A stretch of 64,000 nucleotides of DNA from Chryseobacterium daecheongense (GTDB taxonomy: Bacteria > Bacteroidota > Bacteroidia > Flavobacteriales > Weeksellaceae). Below are positions 1-9,442 of this stretch, one piece after another. The notes beneath the pieces were generated by a model that saw nothing but the letters and a program-made list of their open reading frames with translations, searched no databases and had not been told where the DNA came from. The position numbers and the translations under genes were made by a program. The DNA lies in contig NZ_RJTX01000001.1 of NCBI RefSeq assembly GCF_003729955.1, forward strand, positions 434,001 to 498,000. The letters are read 5' to 3'. Position 1 is the first letter of the stretch, and each line of letters starts with the position of its first letter.

Positions 1-136
1 TCTTTTTAGCGTTATAATTGGCTGTAATATCATCCAGGATTTTTTTAGCTTTTGCATCTATTTTCTGTGCTTGGGCAAATCCAACTGTTCCTACTACCAA
101 ACTCCCTAATATGACTTTTGAAATAATATTTTTCAT
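1..136 (-). CDS. LolA-like outer-membrane lipoprotein carrier, N-terminal fragment
   Basis: Only the first 45 codons are in the window; the gene runs off the left edge. The product begins with a typical signal peptide (MKNIISKVILGSLVVGTVGF, then AQAQ at the likely cleavage site), followed by KIDAKAKKILDDITANYNAKK-type sequence that resembles the first helix of periplasmic LolA chaperones, which ferry lipoproteins to the outer membrane. It lies 72 bases downstream of ftsK on the same strand, a neighbourhood I know from other Flavobacteriia. The family call rests on a short stretch and on context. Confidence 0.55.
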   Translation of the reverse strand, partial: MKNIISKVILGSLVVGTVGFAQAQKIDAKAKKILDDITANYNAKK

Positions 137-208
137 TTTTTTTCTTTACTACTTTTAATCTTTAGACATTTTTCGACCTTAAAAGTTAAACACAATATGT
201 TTTCCCTT

Positions 209-2737
209 TTAGTTACGCAGATCTTCCAAAAACTGTTCCAAAGAATGAAGGTCACTGATCAAGACCTCTCTTGCCTTCGCTCCGTTAAAGCCTCCCACAA
301 TACCACTTGCCTCCAGCTGATCCATAATCCTTCCTGCTCTGTTGTATCCTAATTTCAATTGTCTCTGAAGCATTGAAGTAGATCCTTGCTGGGTAGAAAC
401 AATAATTCTGGCCGCTTCTTCAAATAAAGCATCCTTTTCATTCGGGTCAAAAGCTCCGACTGTACTGGTAGAATCTTCAGAAACATATTCAGGAAGCATG
501 AACGCCGAAGCATATCCTTTCTGCTCACCAATATATTCTGCGATTCTTTCCACTTCCGGAGTGTCTACAAATGCACATTGTAGTCTTAAAATTTCGTTTC
601 CGTTGAAGTATAACATATCTCCTTTACCGATCAGCTGATCTGCTCCCGGAGAATCTAATATCGTTCTTGAATCCACACTTGAAATTACTCTGAACGCTGC
701 TCTTGCCGGGAAGTTCGCTTTGATCATACCGGTAATTACGTTAACGGATGGTCTCTGTGTAGCAACAATTAAGTGAATACCCACTGCTCTTGCCAACTGC
801 GCTAATCTTGCGATAGGTAATTCAACCTCTTTTCCGGCGGTCATAATTAAGTCTGCGAATTCATCAACTACTAAAACAATATAAGGTAAATAACGATGTC
901 CGTTTTCAGGATTCAGTTTTCTCTCACTGAACTTCTTGTTATATTCCTTTAGGTTTTTACAGAAGGCATTCTTAAGAAGATCATACCTTGTATCCATCTC
1001 AACACAAAGGGAATTCAAGGTGTTGATTACTTTATTGGTATCTGTAATGATGGCTTCATCCGCATCCGGTAATTTAGCCAGATAATGTCTTTCAATTTTT
1101 GAGTATAATGAAAGTTCCACTTTTTTAGGATCCACCATCACGAATTTCAATTCGCTTGGATGCTTCTTATAGAGTAGGGAAGTAAGAATTGCATTGATCC
1201 CAACCGACTTACCCTGACCTGTAGCACCTGCCATCAATAAGTGCGGCATTTTGGCTAAATCCGCCATGAAAATTTCATTGGAGATCGTTTTGCCGAATAC
1301 CACCGGTAGATCCATATCCGTATTCTGGAATTTCTGTGAAGCAATCACAGAACGCATAGAAACCATAGTAGGATTTTTTCTAGGAACTTCTATCCCGATT
1401 GTTCCTTTTCCAGGCATTGGGGCAATAATTCTGATCCCTAATGCAGAAAGGTTCAAAGCAATATCATCCTGTAGCTTTTTAATGGCTGCTACTCTGATTC
1501 CCGCTTCAGGAACAATTTCGTATAAAGTAACTGTAGGACCAATAGTTGCTTTGATTTCAGCAATTCCTACGTTGAAGTTCTTTAATAATCCAACAATCTT
1601 ATTTTTATTTTCTTCTAATTCTTCTTTATTGATAGAAATTTCTTCACTACCATAATCTTTCAGTAAATCTACTGTTGGCATCTGGAAGTTGGCCAAATCC
1701 AATTTATGGTCATAAAGTCCATGCTTTTCAACAAGTTCCTGTGATTTTCTGTCAGAATCATCCAATATGTCCACAACAGGAGCTACTTCAACATTGAATT
1801 TGATATCTTCCTTCGGCGCTGTAGTCGTCGGAGCATTAAAGTCAAAAGCCTGTTCCGGTGTTGCCACAGGAGTCGTAGGTTTTGTATTAAGGTTGAGATT
1901 AACGGAAGGCGAAAAATCTTTTTCTTCATCTTCAAATGAAGTCTGATTCGGAGTGGCAATAGGTTCTAAGTTGGTTGAAACAGGAACTTCAGGAAATCCT
2001 TTTGGAACACTTATAGGCTCCTGAATAATATTGTTTTCAGTAACATCTGTAACCGATACATTATTCATTGGAGTATCTTTATTTTCTTCTTCCAACTCAT
2101 CGTCGGCTTCAAAATTCTCATCAGAATTCGGCATCATGGATTTTACCCTTCCGATGGTATTCTCATTGATCTCTTCCAGTTTTGCCTTGATGGAACTCGG
2201 ACGAAGATTGAATTCTAAAACGAAATATAAAATAATACTCGCAGCCAGTACCAACCATAAACCTACGGTTCCGATAATAGCATTTAACGAGTCCATGATC
2301 TGATATCCGTAAACACCACCTAAAACACCCTGTCCTTTAGTAATTGCTCCCAGGAAAATAGGAAGCCAGCAAATGAAGAACAAAGAATGCCCAACGGTTT
2401 TCCAAGGCTTAAAAATCTTCTTTTTCAAAATCAAGGTTCCGAATACTAAGAACAAAAATGCAATGATAAAAGAAGCTACCCCAATACTTTCAAATATGAA
2501 GATATTTCCCAGCCAGTCTCCAACCTTTCCGAAAATATTCGAAGATTTTATACTCTTGTCGAGCATGGTTCCGGCTTGGCTCTGATCGGCTTTCCAGTTC
2601 ATTAGATAGGAAATGAACGATAACGTAAGCACTATAGAAAAAAGTATAAAGGTAAGCCCGAAAAATATACGTGGCTTAGATAAAATTTTGCCTTTTTCAG
2701 GCGATTCCGCTTGTTTGGTCTGTGTCTTTTTATCCAT
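209..2737 (-). CDS. ftsK: DNA translocase FtsK/SpoIIIE
   Basis: Septum-anchored ATPase that pumps chromosome termini during division. The 842-residue product has about four N-terminal membrane segments (roughly residues 24-49, 78-104, 115-140 and 151-178). A low-complexity acidic and Pro/Thr-rich linker (about 200-340) is followed by the motor domain. The Walker A loop GATGQGKS is near residue 503 and the Walker B stretch VLVVDEFADL near 620. The last 70 residues form the winged-helix gamma domain (YNRAGRIMDQLEASGIVG) that reads polarity signals in the DNA. The linker is much shorter than in E. coli FtsK, as is usual in Bacteroidota. A -7 element lies just upstream. Confidence 0.95.
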   Translation of the reverse strand: MDKKTQTKQAESPEKGKILSKPRIFFGLTFILFSIVLTLSFISYLMNWKADQSQAGTMLDKSIKSSNIFGKVGDWLGNIFIFESIGVASFIIAFLFLVFGTLILKKKIFKPWKTVGHSLFFICWLPIFLGAITKGQGVLGGVYGYQIMDSLNAIIGTVGLWLVLAASIILYFVLEFNLRPSSIKAKLEEINENTIGRVKSMMPNSDENFEADDELEEENKDTPMNNVSVTDVTENNIIQEPISVPKGFPEVPVSTNLEPIATPNQTSFEDEEKDFSPSVNLNLNTKPTTPVATPEQAFDFNAPTTTAPKEDIKFNVEVAPVVDILDDSDRKSQELVEKHGLYDHKLDLANFQMPTVDLLKDYGSEEISINKEELEENKNKIVGLLKNFNVGIAEIKATIGPTVTLYEIVPEAGIRVAAIKKLQDDIALNLSALGIRIIAPMPGKGTIGIEVPRKNPTMVSMRSVIASQKFQNTDMDLPVVFGKTISNEIFMADLAKMPHLLMAGATGQGKSVGINAILTSLLYKKHPSELKFVMVDPKKVELSLYSKIERHYLAKLPDADEAIITDTNKVINTLNSLCVEMDTRYDLLKNAFCKNLKEYNKKFSERKLNPENGHRYLPYIVLVVDEFADLIMTAGKEVELPIARLAQLARAVGIHLIVATQRPSVNVITGMIKANFPARAAFRVISSVDSRTILDSPGADQLIGKGDMLYFNGNEILRLQCAFVDTPEVERIAEYIGEQKGYASAFMLPEYVSEDSTSTVGAFDPNEKDALFEEAARIIVSTQQGSTSMLQRQLKLGYNRAGRIMDQLEASGIVGGFNGAKAREVLISDLHSLEQFLEDLRN

Positions 2738-2751
2738 AATATCAATGTGGG

Positions 2752-2759
2752 CAAATTTA
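2752..2759 (-). promoter_or_regulatory. -7 element upstream of ftsK
   Basis: The minus strand reads TAAATTTG, a full match to the Bacteroidota -7 consensus TAnnTTTG, 14 bases before the ftsK ATG. No convincing -33 TTTG is seen at the usual spacing. Confidence 0.4.
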
Positions 2760-2921
2760 ATGTTTTTTCAATAGTAAAAGAATCTTTTTCTTGAAAATTA
2801 TCCTCTTTATCATTGTATGTTTTTGTGGTATTTCAATGAATAATTTACTATAAATTCTCACTTATTAAGAATGAATCAAAATAAGGAAAAGCGGGCTTTG
2901 AAATGATAAATAACAGTTTTT

Positions 2922-2956
2922 TTTGTCGACCTTTTAATTAATCATCCTTATTTTTG
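2922..2956 (+). promoter_or_regulatory. Promoter of ccsBA
   Basis: TTTG at 2922-2925 and TATTTTTG at 2949-2956 (spacer 23) fit the Bacteroidota -33/-7 pattern. The -7 box ends one base before the ATG at 2958, so transcription should begin at or after that codon; this favours the next in-frame ATG at 2976 as the start of ccsBA. Confidence 0.5.
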
Positions 2957-2975
2957 CATGTCAAGTAAAAAAATC

Positions 2976-5900
2976 ATGAAGAAGCTCCAGGATATTCTTA
3001 TCTCAACCAGAACAATGGCTGTGTTGTTGCTCGCTTATGCATTCGCTATGGCCTATGCAACATTCTTAGAAAACGATTACGGAACACCTACTGCAAAAGC
3101 ATTAATTTACGAAGCAAAATGGTTTGAACTGATCATGTTTCTGCTCATCTTAAATTTCATAGGAAATATCGGAAGATACAGACTTTGGAAAAAAGAAAAA
3201 TGGCCGGTTTTGGTATTTCACCTTGCTTTTGTACTCATTTTTATCGGGGGTGCCATTACAAGATACATCAGTTTTGAAGGAACCATGCACATCAGAGAAG
3301 GAGAAACTTCCAACGAGATTGTAACTGATAAAAACTTCTTTAAAATTCAGATTGAAGAGAAGGGAGATGTTCTTAATTATCAGGATATTCCTTATCTGAT
3401 GTCTCCTTTACATAAAGACTTTAAAGCAACCTATGATTTCCATGGAAAACAGATCAGGGTTTTTGCCAAAGATTATGTTCAGAGAAAAAAAGACAGCTTG
3501 GTTGCTGAGCCTAACGGGACAGAATATTTACATTTGGTATCTACAGGACAAACCGGAAGACAGAATATTTATATCAAACCGGGAGAAACCAAATCTATCA
3601 ATGGAACTTTGGTAACATTCAACAGAGCGATTGAAGGAGCGGTTGAATTTAAAAATGAAGGTGGAAAACTATTTATTAAAACTCCTGTAGATGCATCTTA
3701 TATGACAATGGCCACTCAGGCAACAGGAAATACAAAGAAAGATGAGTTCCAGCCTTTGGCATTGAGAAGTTTATACACGATCAATGAACTGAAGTTGGTA
3801 GTGCCGGAAGGTCTTAAAAAAGGAAGACTATTGGCTTTTGAAGGTGATAGAAAGAAAGATGCTAATGTTCCGGATATGCTGACTGTTGAAATCCAAGGTC
3901 CTAAAACAAAACAATTAGTAGACCTCTCTGTTGAAAAAGGAAACCCGAACGCTTTCAAACAGGTGACTATGGATGGATTGAACATTATGGTGGGCTTCGG
4001 TCCTAAAATTTACAATACTCCTTTTGCCTTAAAACTGGATGACTTCGTTATGGAAACTTATCCGGGAAGCTCCTCACCAAGTGCTTATGAAAGTCATGTG
4101 AAAATTATTGATGAAGGAAAGCAGACTCCTTATAAAATCTATATGAACCACGTTCTTAATCATGGGGGATACCGTTTCTTCCAGGCAAGCTTCGATCCTG
4201 ACAGAATGGGAACTGTTTTATCAGTAAACCACGATTACTGGGGAACTTTAATTTCATATATAGGATACACATTTTTATTCTTGGGAATGTTCCTGATCTT
4301 CTTCTGGAAAGGTTCTCACTTCTGGAAATTGAATAAAATTCTGACGGATGTTAATAAGAAAAGAGCAGCGACTATTGTTTTATTGCTATTAAGCTTGGGA
4401 TTGAATGCTCAGAAAATTGAAACCCACGGAACTACAGACGGAAGCAGAGAACATATCCATGTAGAAGGTGATAACCATGCTCACGCTCCTGCTCCTGCTG
4501 CCCAGCCGCTTGATGGTGCTACTCCAAAGCAGAACTCATTGGCGACTCCAATTGGGAAAATGAGAACTATTTCTCCTGACGAGATCATTACAAGAAACAA
4601 GATCAACAAAGAGCATGCTGATAAATTCGGATATCTTTTGGTTCAGAATTTTGAAGGAAGAATTGTTCCTATCAATACAGAAGCATTAGATATTTTAAGA
4701 AAATTATACAAAAAAGACGAATTCAAAGGTACAGACGGAAAGTCTCTTACTGCCAATCAGTGGTTCCTTTCTATTAATACAGACACACCAAGCTGGACGA
4801 TGGTTCCGATCATTAAAGTAGGAACTAAGGGAGGAGACGAGCTAAAAAACAAAACAAAAGCAGATGATGATGGATATACTTCATTGATGAATCTTTTCCC
4901 GGCAGATGCTAACGGAAATCTTACGTATATCCTTGAACATGATTATAATGTTGCTTTCCGTAAAAAACCGGCTGAACAGACAAATTATGATAAAGAAGTA
5001 ATTGCTGTCAATGAAAGAGTTCAGATTTTCAATGAATTTTTCAGCGGACAGTTTATGAGAATTGTTCCTGTAAAGAATGATCCCAACCATACATGGCATT
5101 CTTGGCTCGATCAGAAATTTGAACCGGATATGGAATCTCAGCAAGTAATGGGACCCTATTTTGCAGAAGTTTTAACGGCACAGCAATCCGGAAACTGGAG
5201 CAAAGCTGATACTGAATTGGCAAAACTTTCAGATTACCAGCAAAAGTGGGGAAAGGCTGTAGTTCCGGCAAAGTCTAAAGTGGATTTGGAAGTGTTCATG
5301 AATAAGGTGAACATCAATTTCAAATTATTAATTTTCTATACATTAATCGGGGGATTACTGCTTATTTTAGGATTTGTTGAGCTATTCAAGCCTAATAAGG
5401 TTTTACATAAGGTCATTAAAGCAATTATAGCAGTAGGTTTAATCGGTTATCTGATGCATTTCTTAGGATTAGTGGCAAGATGGTATATTTCAGGACATGC
5501 TCCTTGGAGTAATGGATATGAGGCAATTATTTTTATCTCCTGGGTAGGTATTACAGCCGGATTAATATTGTATAGAAATTCAAACGCATTGATTCCTGCG
5601 GCAGGTTTCATGGTAGCTGTCATCATGATGGGATTTGCCCACGGAGGTTCAGCGCTTGATCCGCAGATCACCCCGCTTGTTCCGGTACTAAAATCGTACT
5701 GGCTGATTGTCCACGTAGCGATCATTACCTCAAGTTACGGTTTCTTTGCTCTTTCTATGATCATTGCTGTGATTTCACTGATATTTTACATCATTTCAAA
5801 TAAAGGAACTTATCAATTACATCATGATACTACTTTGAAAGAATTAGCAATTGTTTCTGAAATGTCATTAACGATTGGTCTTTTTGCCCTTACCGTAGGA

Positions 5901-6245
5901 AACTTCTTAGGTGGAATCTGGGCCAATGAATCATGGGGTAGATATTGGAGCTGGGACCCGAAGGAAACATGGGCTTTCATATCTATTATGGTGTATGCCT
6001 TTGTATTGCACATGAGATTGGTTCCCGGATTGAGAAGCAGATGGGCGTTCCATGTAGCAACCATGTTTGCATTCTGCTCAATGGTAATGACGTATTTTGG
6101 AGTTAATTATTACCTAAGCGGACTTCACTCTTATGCAGCGGGAGACCCTGTTCCGGTTCCGGCCTGGGTATATATAGGAATTTCAACGATGATCCTTTTA
6201 TCTGCGATTTCTTATTTTAAATTCAAAGTATTGACTAAGAAATAA
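2976..6245 (+). CDS. ccsA: Cytochrome c biogenesis protein CcsBA (ResB-CcsA fusion)
   Basis: System II cytochrome c synthase that exports haem and attaches it to apocytochromes on the periplasmic face. The N-terminal part is ResB-like, with membrane helices around MAVLLLAYAFAMAYATFLEN and a large periplasmic loop. The C-terminal third is CcsA, with many helices and the haem-handling WWD motif (WGRYWSWDPKETWAF, about residue 985) flanked by conserved His residues (GHAPWSNGYEA upstream, FHVATMFAF downstream). A His-rich stretch lies mid-protein (EHIHVEGDNHAHAP, about residue 490). I chose ATG 2976 (1089 residues) over 2958 because of the promoter position. A strong terminator follows the stop codon. 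Confidence 0.92.
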   Translation: MKKLQDILISTRTMAVLLLAYAFAMAYATFLENDYGTPTAKALIYEAKWFELIMFLLILNFIGNIGRYRLWKKEKWPVLVFHLAFVLIFIGGAITRYISFEGTMHIREGETSNEIVTDKNFFKIQIEEKGDVLNYQDIPYLMSPLHKDFKATYDFHGKQIRVFAKDYVQRKKDSLVAEPNGTEYLHLVSTGQTGRQNIYIKPGETKSINGTLVTFNRAIEGAVEFKNEGGKLFIKTPVDASYMTMATQATGNTKKDEFQPLALRSLYTINELKLVVPEGLKKGRLLAFEGDRKKDANVPDMLTVEIQGPKTKQLVDLSVEKGNPNAFKQVTMDGLNIMVGFGPKIYNTPFALKLDDFVMETYPGSSSPSAYESHVKIIDEGKQTPYKIYMNHVLNHGGYRFFQASFDPDRMGTVLSVNHDYWGTLISYIGYTFLFLGMFLIFFWKGSHFWKLNKILTDVNKKRAATIVLLLLSLGLNAQKIETHGTTDGSREHIHVEGDNHAHAPAPAAQPLDGATPKQNSLATPIGKMRTISPDEIITRNKINKEHADKFGYLLVQNFEGRIVPINTEALDILRKLYKKDEFKGTDGKSLTANQWFLSINTDTPSWTMVPIIKVGTKGGDELKNKTKADDDGYTSLMNLFPADANGNLTYILEHDYNVAFRKKPAEQTNYDKEVIAVNERVQIFNEFFSGQFMRIVPVKNDPNHTWHSWLDQKFEPDMESQQVMGPYFAEVLTAQQSGNWSKADTELAKLSDYQQKWGKAVVPAKSKVDLEVFMNKVNINFKLLIFYTLIGGLLLILGFVELFKPNKVLHKVIKAIIAVGLIGYLMHFLGLVARWYISGHAPWSNGYEAIIFISWVGITAGLILYRNSNALIPAAGFMVAVIMMGFAHGGSALDPQITPLVPVLKSYWLIVHVAIITSSYGFFALSMIIAVISLIFYIISNKGTYQLHHDTTLKELAIVSEMSLTIGLFALTVGNFLGGIWANESWGRYWSWDPKETWAFISIMVYAFVLHMRLVPGLRSRWAFHVATMFAFCSMVMTYFGVNYYLSGLHSYAAGDPVPVPAWVYIGISTMILLSAISYFKFKVLTKK

Positions 6246-6265
6246 AGAATAAAAAATATAAAATT

Positions 6266-6295
6266 AAATCCCGGAAATCATTTCCGGGATTTTTT
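6266..6295 (+). terminator. Rho-independent terminator after ccsBA
   Basis: A perfect 11-bp stem (AATCCCGGAAA / TTTCCGGGATT, loop TCA) is followed by a T run to 6295. It lies 20 bases after the ccsBA stop. Confidence 0.85.
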
Positions 6296-6423
6296 CATGT
6301 ACAATGTATCTCGAACTTTGTACCTCCTACTGGTTAAAAAAACTCATCATTTATAACTCATTATTCAAAACTTATACATATCTTTATGATATCAAAATAA
6401 TATCACATTTAAAATTGACAATC

Positions 6424-7293
6424 ATGGAAAAAACTTTAAAACCTATGTCGGGTTATTTAACATTAGTTATTTGCTTAGCATTGTTTGTAGCTTCTGTTTA
6501 CTTATTTATTATGGGAGCGGATAGTGAAAATATTACCTATGTTATTGTAGCAATACTTTGCTTTATTCTTTTTTGTTTCTTTCTGAAAGGTTTGATGATC
6601 ATTCAGCCTAACCACTCAAGAGTATTGAACTTCTTTGGAAGATATGTGGGAACTGTAAAGGATAATGGTTTGTTTTTTATTAATCCTTTATATTCATCTC
6701 AAAAAATGAGTCTTCGTTCCGAAAATTTACAGGGGCAGACTTTGAAGGTAAATGATAAAATGGGAAACCCGATCGAAATTGCCGTTGTAATTGTCTGGAA
6801 AGTAGGAGATACGTATAAGGCTGCTTTTGATGTTGAGCGTTATTCAGACTTTGTAAAGATGCAGAGTGAAGCTGCAGTGCGTCATTTAGCGATGAGCTTT
6901 CCGTATGATAATTTAGAAGATGATCATGCCCCGATTACCTTGAGAGAAGGTGGTGATAAAATCAATTCCATTTTAGAACAGGAGCTTACAGACCGCCTTT
7001 CAAAAGCAGGTATTACCATCCAGGAGGCAAGGATCTCACATTTGGCTTATGCTTCTGAAATTGCGGGGGCAATGCTTCAAAGACAACAGGCAACAGCTAT
7101 TGTTGCGGCAAGAACCAAAATTGTAGAAGGAGCTGTCGGAATGGTAGATTTAGCCTTGAAAAAACTCTCGGAAGAAAACATCGTAGAATTGGATGATGAA
7201 AGAAAAGCAGCGATGGTAAGCAATCTAATGGTGGTTCTTTGTGGTGAAAAAGCGGCAACGCCTATCCTGAATGCAGGAACATTATACAATTAA
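6424..7293 (+). CDS. SPFH/band-7 domain membrane protein
   Basis: Member of the stomatin/prohibitin/flotillin superfamily, membrane-anchored scaffolds whose cargo in Bacteroidota is not defined. The 289-residue product has two N-terminal hydrophobic segments (about 9-30 and 36-58), then the SPFH domain beginning near IIQPNHSRVLNFFGRYVGTV, and a helical C-terminus (YASEIAGAMLQRQQATAIVAAR) typical of the oligomerisation region. The reading frame is open upstream to 6304, but ATG 6424 begins at the usual MEKTLKPMSGYLTL N-terminus and leaves a normal leader after the ccsBA terminator. A small ribbon-helix-helix gene follows 38 bases later and is probably co-transcribed. Confidence 0.85.
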   Translation: MEKTLKPMSGYLTLVICLALFVASVYLFIMGADSENITYVIVAILCFILFCFFLKGLMIIQPNHSRVLNFFGRYVGTVKDNGLFFINPLYSSQKMSLRSENLQGQTLKVNDKMGNPIEIAVVIVWKVGDTYKAAFDVERYSDFVKMQSEAAVRHLAMSFPYDNLEDDHAPITLREGGDKINSILEQELTDRLSKAGITIQEARISHLAYASEIAGAMLQRQQATAIVAARTKIVEGAVGMVDLALKKLSEENIVELDDERKAAMVSNLMVVLCGEKAATPILNAGTLYN

Positions 7294-7331
7294 AAAATGT
7301 TTAAAGACCTTGTGTTGTAAAGTAGAATACA

Positions 7332-7526
7332 ATGAAATCAGAAAAAGCTCAAAACTCTTCCGAAAGTACCGCAAAAGGTAAAAAATCTTTTGTGATCAGG
7401 ATAGATGAGTCTACCTATAAACTTCTGGAGAAATGGGCCAACGATGAATTCAGAAGCGTAAACGGGCAGATTGAGTATTTGCTTCATCAAAGCCTGATCA
7501 ATTCCGGAAGGAAGAAAAATGAATAG
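7332..7526 (+). CDS. Small Arc-type ribbon-helix-helix protein
   Basis: A 64-residue basic protein. After a hydrophilic N-terminal tail (KSEKAQNSSESTAKGKK) comes SFVIRIDESTYKLLEKWA, the beta strand and first helix of an Arc/MetJ-type ribbon-helix-helix fold, and FRSVNGQIEYLLHQSL, the second helix including the NGQIEYLL signature of Arc-family DNA-binding proteins. Such proteins bind operators as dimers or act as antitoxins; no toxin gene is adjacent. It follows the SPFH gene on the same strand with no visible terminator between them, so a shared transcript is likely. Its DNA target is unknown. Confidence 0.75.
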   Translation: MKSEKAQNSSESTAKGKKSFVIRIDESTYKLLEKWANDEFRSVNGQIEYLLHQSLINSGRKKNE

Positions 7527-7575
7527 TATTGCTAAAAGCAATTAAATACCTTTCAATTAACCTTATCCTAAAAAG

Positions 7576-7604
7576 AAAGCAGAGAATATTCTCTGCTTTT
7601 ATTT
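7576..7604. terminator. Bidirectional terminator between converging genes
   Basis: A perfect 24-nt palindrome (AAAGCAGAGAAT / ATTCTCTGCTTT) lies between the plus-strand ribbon-helix-helix gene and the converging small minus-strand gene, with A- and T-rich flanks on both sides. Its right part overlaps the 3' end of the minus-strand gene. Confidence 0.75.
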
Positions 7605-7748
7605 TATGCAACTTTGAAGCGTATCTGCTCCAAAATAGAATATTACCAACCATATCAAACCTTTAATGGTAAAAAAAGCAAATCCTGCCCATCCCACACG
7701 TTTGAACCATTTCTTAAACTTTGAATTATTTTCCTGTGGATTTTCCAT
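7599..7748 (-). CDS. Small single-pass membrane protein, 49 residues
   Basis: The product begins MENPQENNSKFKKWFKRVGW, basic and polar, followed by one hydrophobic helix (AGFAFFTIKGLIWLVIFYFG, about residues 21-40) and a short tail. I do not recognise a family; small proteins of this type occur in Chryseobacterium relatives. The start at 7748 is set by a near-perfect -33/-7 promoter at 7774-7804, which excludes the longer upstream reading frame. The positive N-terminal segment before the helix suggests an N-in orientation. It lies divergent to amaB. Confidence 0.6.
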   Translation of the reverse strand: MENPQENNSKFKKWFKRVGWAGFAFFTIKGLIWLVIFYFGADTLQSCIK

Positions 7749-7773
7749 TGCTGAAATTAAAAATATTACCCTA

Positions 7774-7804
7774 CAAAGATAAACATGTTTAGAATTATTC
7801 CAAA
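7774..7804 (-). promoter_or_regulatory. Promoter of the 49-residue membrane protein gene
   Basis: The minus strand carries TTTG (7801-7804), a 19-base spacer and TATCTTTG (7774-7781), an exact match to the Bacteroidota vegetative consensus, with the ATG 26 bases further on. Confidence 0.65.
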
Positions 7805-7830
7805 TAAGAAAGCTGTTAAAAAAATAAAAT

Positions 7831-7860
7831 TTTGCGTTTCGTATAATATTTTTATCTTTA
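7831..7860 (+). promoter_or_regulatory. Promoter of amaB-lat
   Basis: TTTG (7831-7834), an 18-base spacer and TATCTTTA (7853-7860), seven of eight positions including the TA and TTT core, 24 bases before the amaB ATG. Confidence 0.55.
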
Positions 7861-7884
7861 GAGGAAACGAAAAGTAAACATTTT

Positions 7885-9435
7885 ATGTCTAAAAAAGTCA
7901 AAGATTTTGGGATTGAAAAAACGCTCAAAAATCTAGGTATTAAAGAAGAAAATAAAGGAACATCAGTAGGCGGAAAATATTTCGCGTCAGGAAAAACAAT
8001 AGAAAGTTTTTCTCCGGTAGATGGCAAATTGATTGCTAAAATTAAGACCTCCGGCGAAAGCGATTATGACAAGGTAATTGAGTCCGCTCAGAAGGCATTC
8101 CAGGAATTCAGACTGATTCCGGCTCCGAAAAGAGGAGAGATCGTAAGACAATTAGGACAGAAGTTAAGAGAGTACAAAAACGACCTTGGAAAGCTTGTTT
8201 CTTATGAAATGGGAAAATCTTTACAGGAAGGGTTAGGTGAAGTACAGGAAATGATAGACATCTGTGATTTTGCAGTAGGAGTATCAAGACAGTTGCATGG
8301 GTATACGATGCATTCCGAAAGACCCGGACACAGAATGTACGAACAGTACCACCCGCTGGGAATTGTAGGAATTATTACAGCATTTAATTTCCCGGTAGCC
8401 GTTTGGTCATGGAATACCGCTTTAGCCTGGATTTGTGGAAATGTTACCATCTGGAAACCATCAGAAAAAACACCGCTTTGCGCTATTGCATGTCAGAATA
8501 TCATGTCAGAAGTTTTAAAGGAAAATAATCTTCCTGAAGGAATTTCAAGCGTATTGGTTGCAGATCATGAGATCGGACAAAAATTAGTGGATGATAAAAG
8601 AGTTTCTCTTGTTTCTTTCACCGGTTCTACAAGAGTGGGAAGAATGGTTTCTTCAAGAGTAGCTGAAAGATTCGGAAAATCTATCCTTGAATTAGGTGGA
8701 AATAATGCCATCATCATTTCTAAAGATGCAGACCTGGATATGGCGATCATCGGAGCAGTTTTCGGAGCGGTAGGAACTGCCGGACAAAGATGTACTTCTA
8801 CCAGAAGATTGATCATCCACGAAAGTGTTTATGATGATATGAAGAAAAGGCTGGTAAAAGCTTACGGACAATTAAAAATCGGAAATCCTTTAGACGAAAA
8901 TAACCACGTTGGACCATTGATCGACGTTGATGCGGTAAATCAATACGAAGAATCCATCAAAAAATGTAAAAAAGAAGGTGGTAAATTCATTGTTGAAGGT
9001 GAAGTATTAAAAGGAAAAGGATATGAATCCGGCTGTTATGTAAAACCGTGCATCGCAGAAGTGAAAAACTCGTATGAGATCGTTCAGCATGAAACCTTTG
9101 CTCCAATCTTGTATTTGATCAAGTACAAAACATTAGAAGAAGCCATTGCTATCCAGAACGATGTACCTCAAGGTCTATCTTCATCCATTATGACCCAGAA
9201 TCTGAGAGAAGCAGAGCTATTCCTTTCTCATGCAGGATCAGATTGCGGAATTGCCAACGTTAATATCGGAACTTCCGGAGCTGAGATCGGAGGAGCTTTC
9301 GGTGGTGAAAAAGAAACCGGAGGCGGAAGAGAATCAGGTTCAGACGTATGGAAATACTATATGAGAAGACAAACCAATACTATTAATTATACAACGCAAC
9401 TCCCTTTAGCGCAAGGTATTAAATTTGATTTATAA
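7885..9435 (+). CDS. amaB: L-piperidine-6-carboxylate / alpha-aminoadipate-semialdehyde dehydrogenase
   Basis: NAD-dependent aldehyde dehydrogenase of the ALDH7 (antiquitin) group, oxidising alpha-aminoadipic semialdehyde to L-2-aminoadipate. The 516-residue product has the NAD-binding GSTRVG loop (about 247-252), the general base Glu269 in LELGGNN and the nucleophile Cys303 in GTAGQRCTSTRR. The substrate is inferred from the ALDH7-like sequence and from the next gene, lat, which makes exactly this semialdehyde from lysine. Together they form the first two steps of lysine breakdown. A perfect inverted repeat lies between the two genes. Confidence 0.9.
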   Translation: MSKKVKDFGIEKTLKNLGIKEENKGTSVGGKYFASGKTIESFSPVDGKLIAKIKTSGESDYDKVIESAQKAFQEFRLIPAPKRGEIVRQLGQKLREYKNDLGKLVSYEMGKSLQEGLGEVQEMIDICDFAVGVSRQLHGYTMHSERPGHRMYEQYHPLGIVGIITAFNFPVAVWSWNTALAWICGNVTIWKPSEKTPLCAIACQNIMSEVLKENNLPEGISSVLVADHEIGQKLVDDKRVSLVSFTGSTRVGRMVSSRVAERFGKSILELGGNNAIIISKDADLDMAIIGAVFGAVGTAGQRCTSTRRLIIHESVYDDMKKRLVKAYGQLKIGNPLDENNHVGPLIDVDAVNQYEESIKKCKKEGGKFIVEGEVLKGKGYESGCYVKPCIAEVKNSYEIVQHETFAPILYLIKYKTLEEAIAIQNDVPQGLSSSIMTQNLREAELFLSHAGSDCGIANVNIGTSGAEIGGAFGGEKETGGGRESGSDVWKYYMRRQTNTINYTTQLPLAQGIKFDL

Positions 9436-9442
9436 AAGTTTT

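Noticed and set aside
6304..6423. N-terminal extension of the SPFH protein
   Set aside because: The extension begins just after the ccsBA terminator and encodes no recognisable sequence; MEKTLKPMSGYLTL fits the family start.
7749..8027. Upstream extension of the small minus-strand frame at 7599-7748 to 142 residues
   Set aside because: It would overlap the 5' end of amaB and cross its own exact promoter at 7774-7804; the extension has no protein character.
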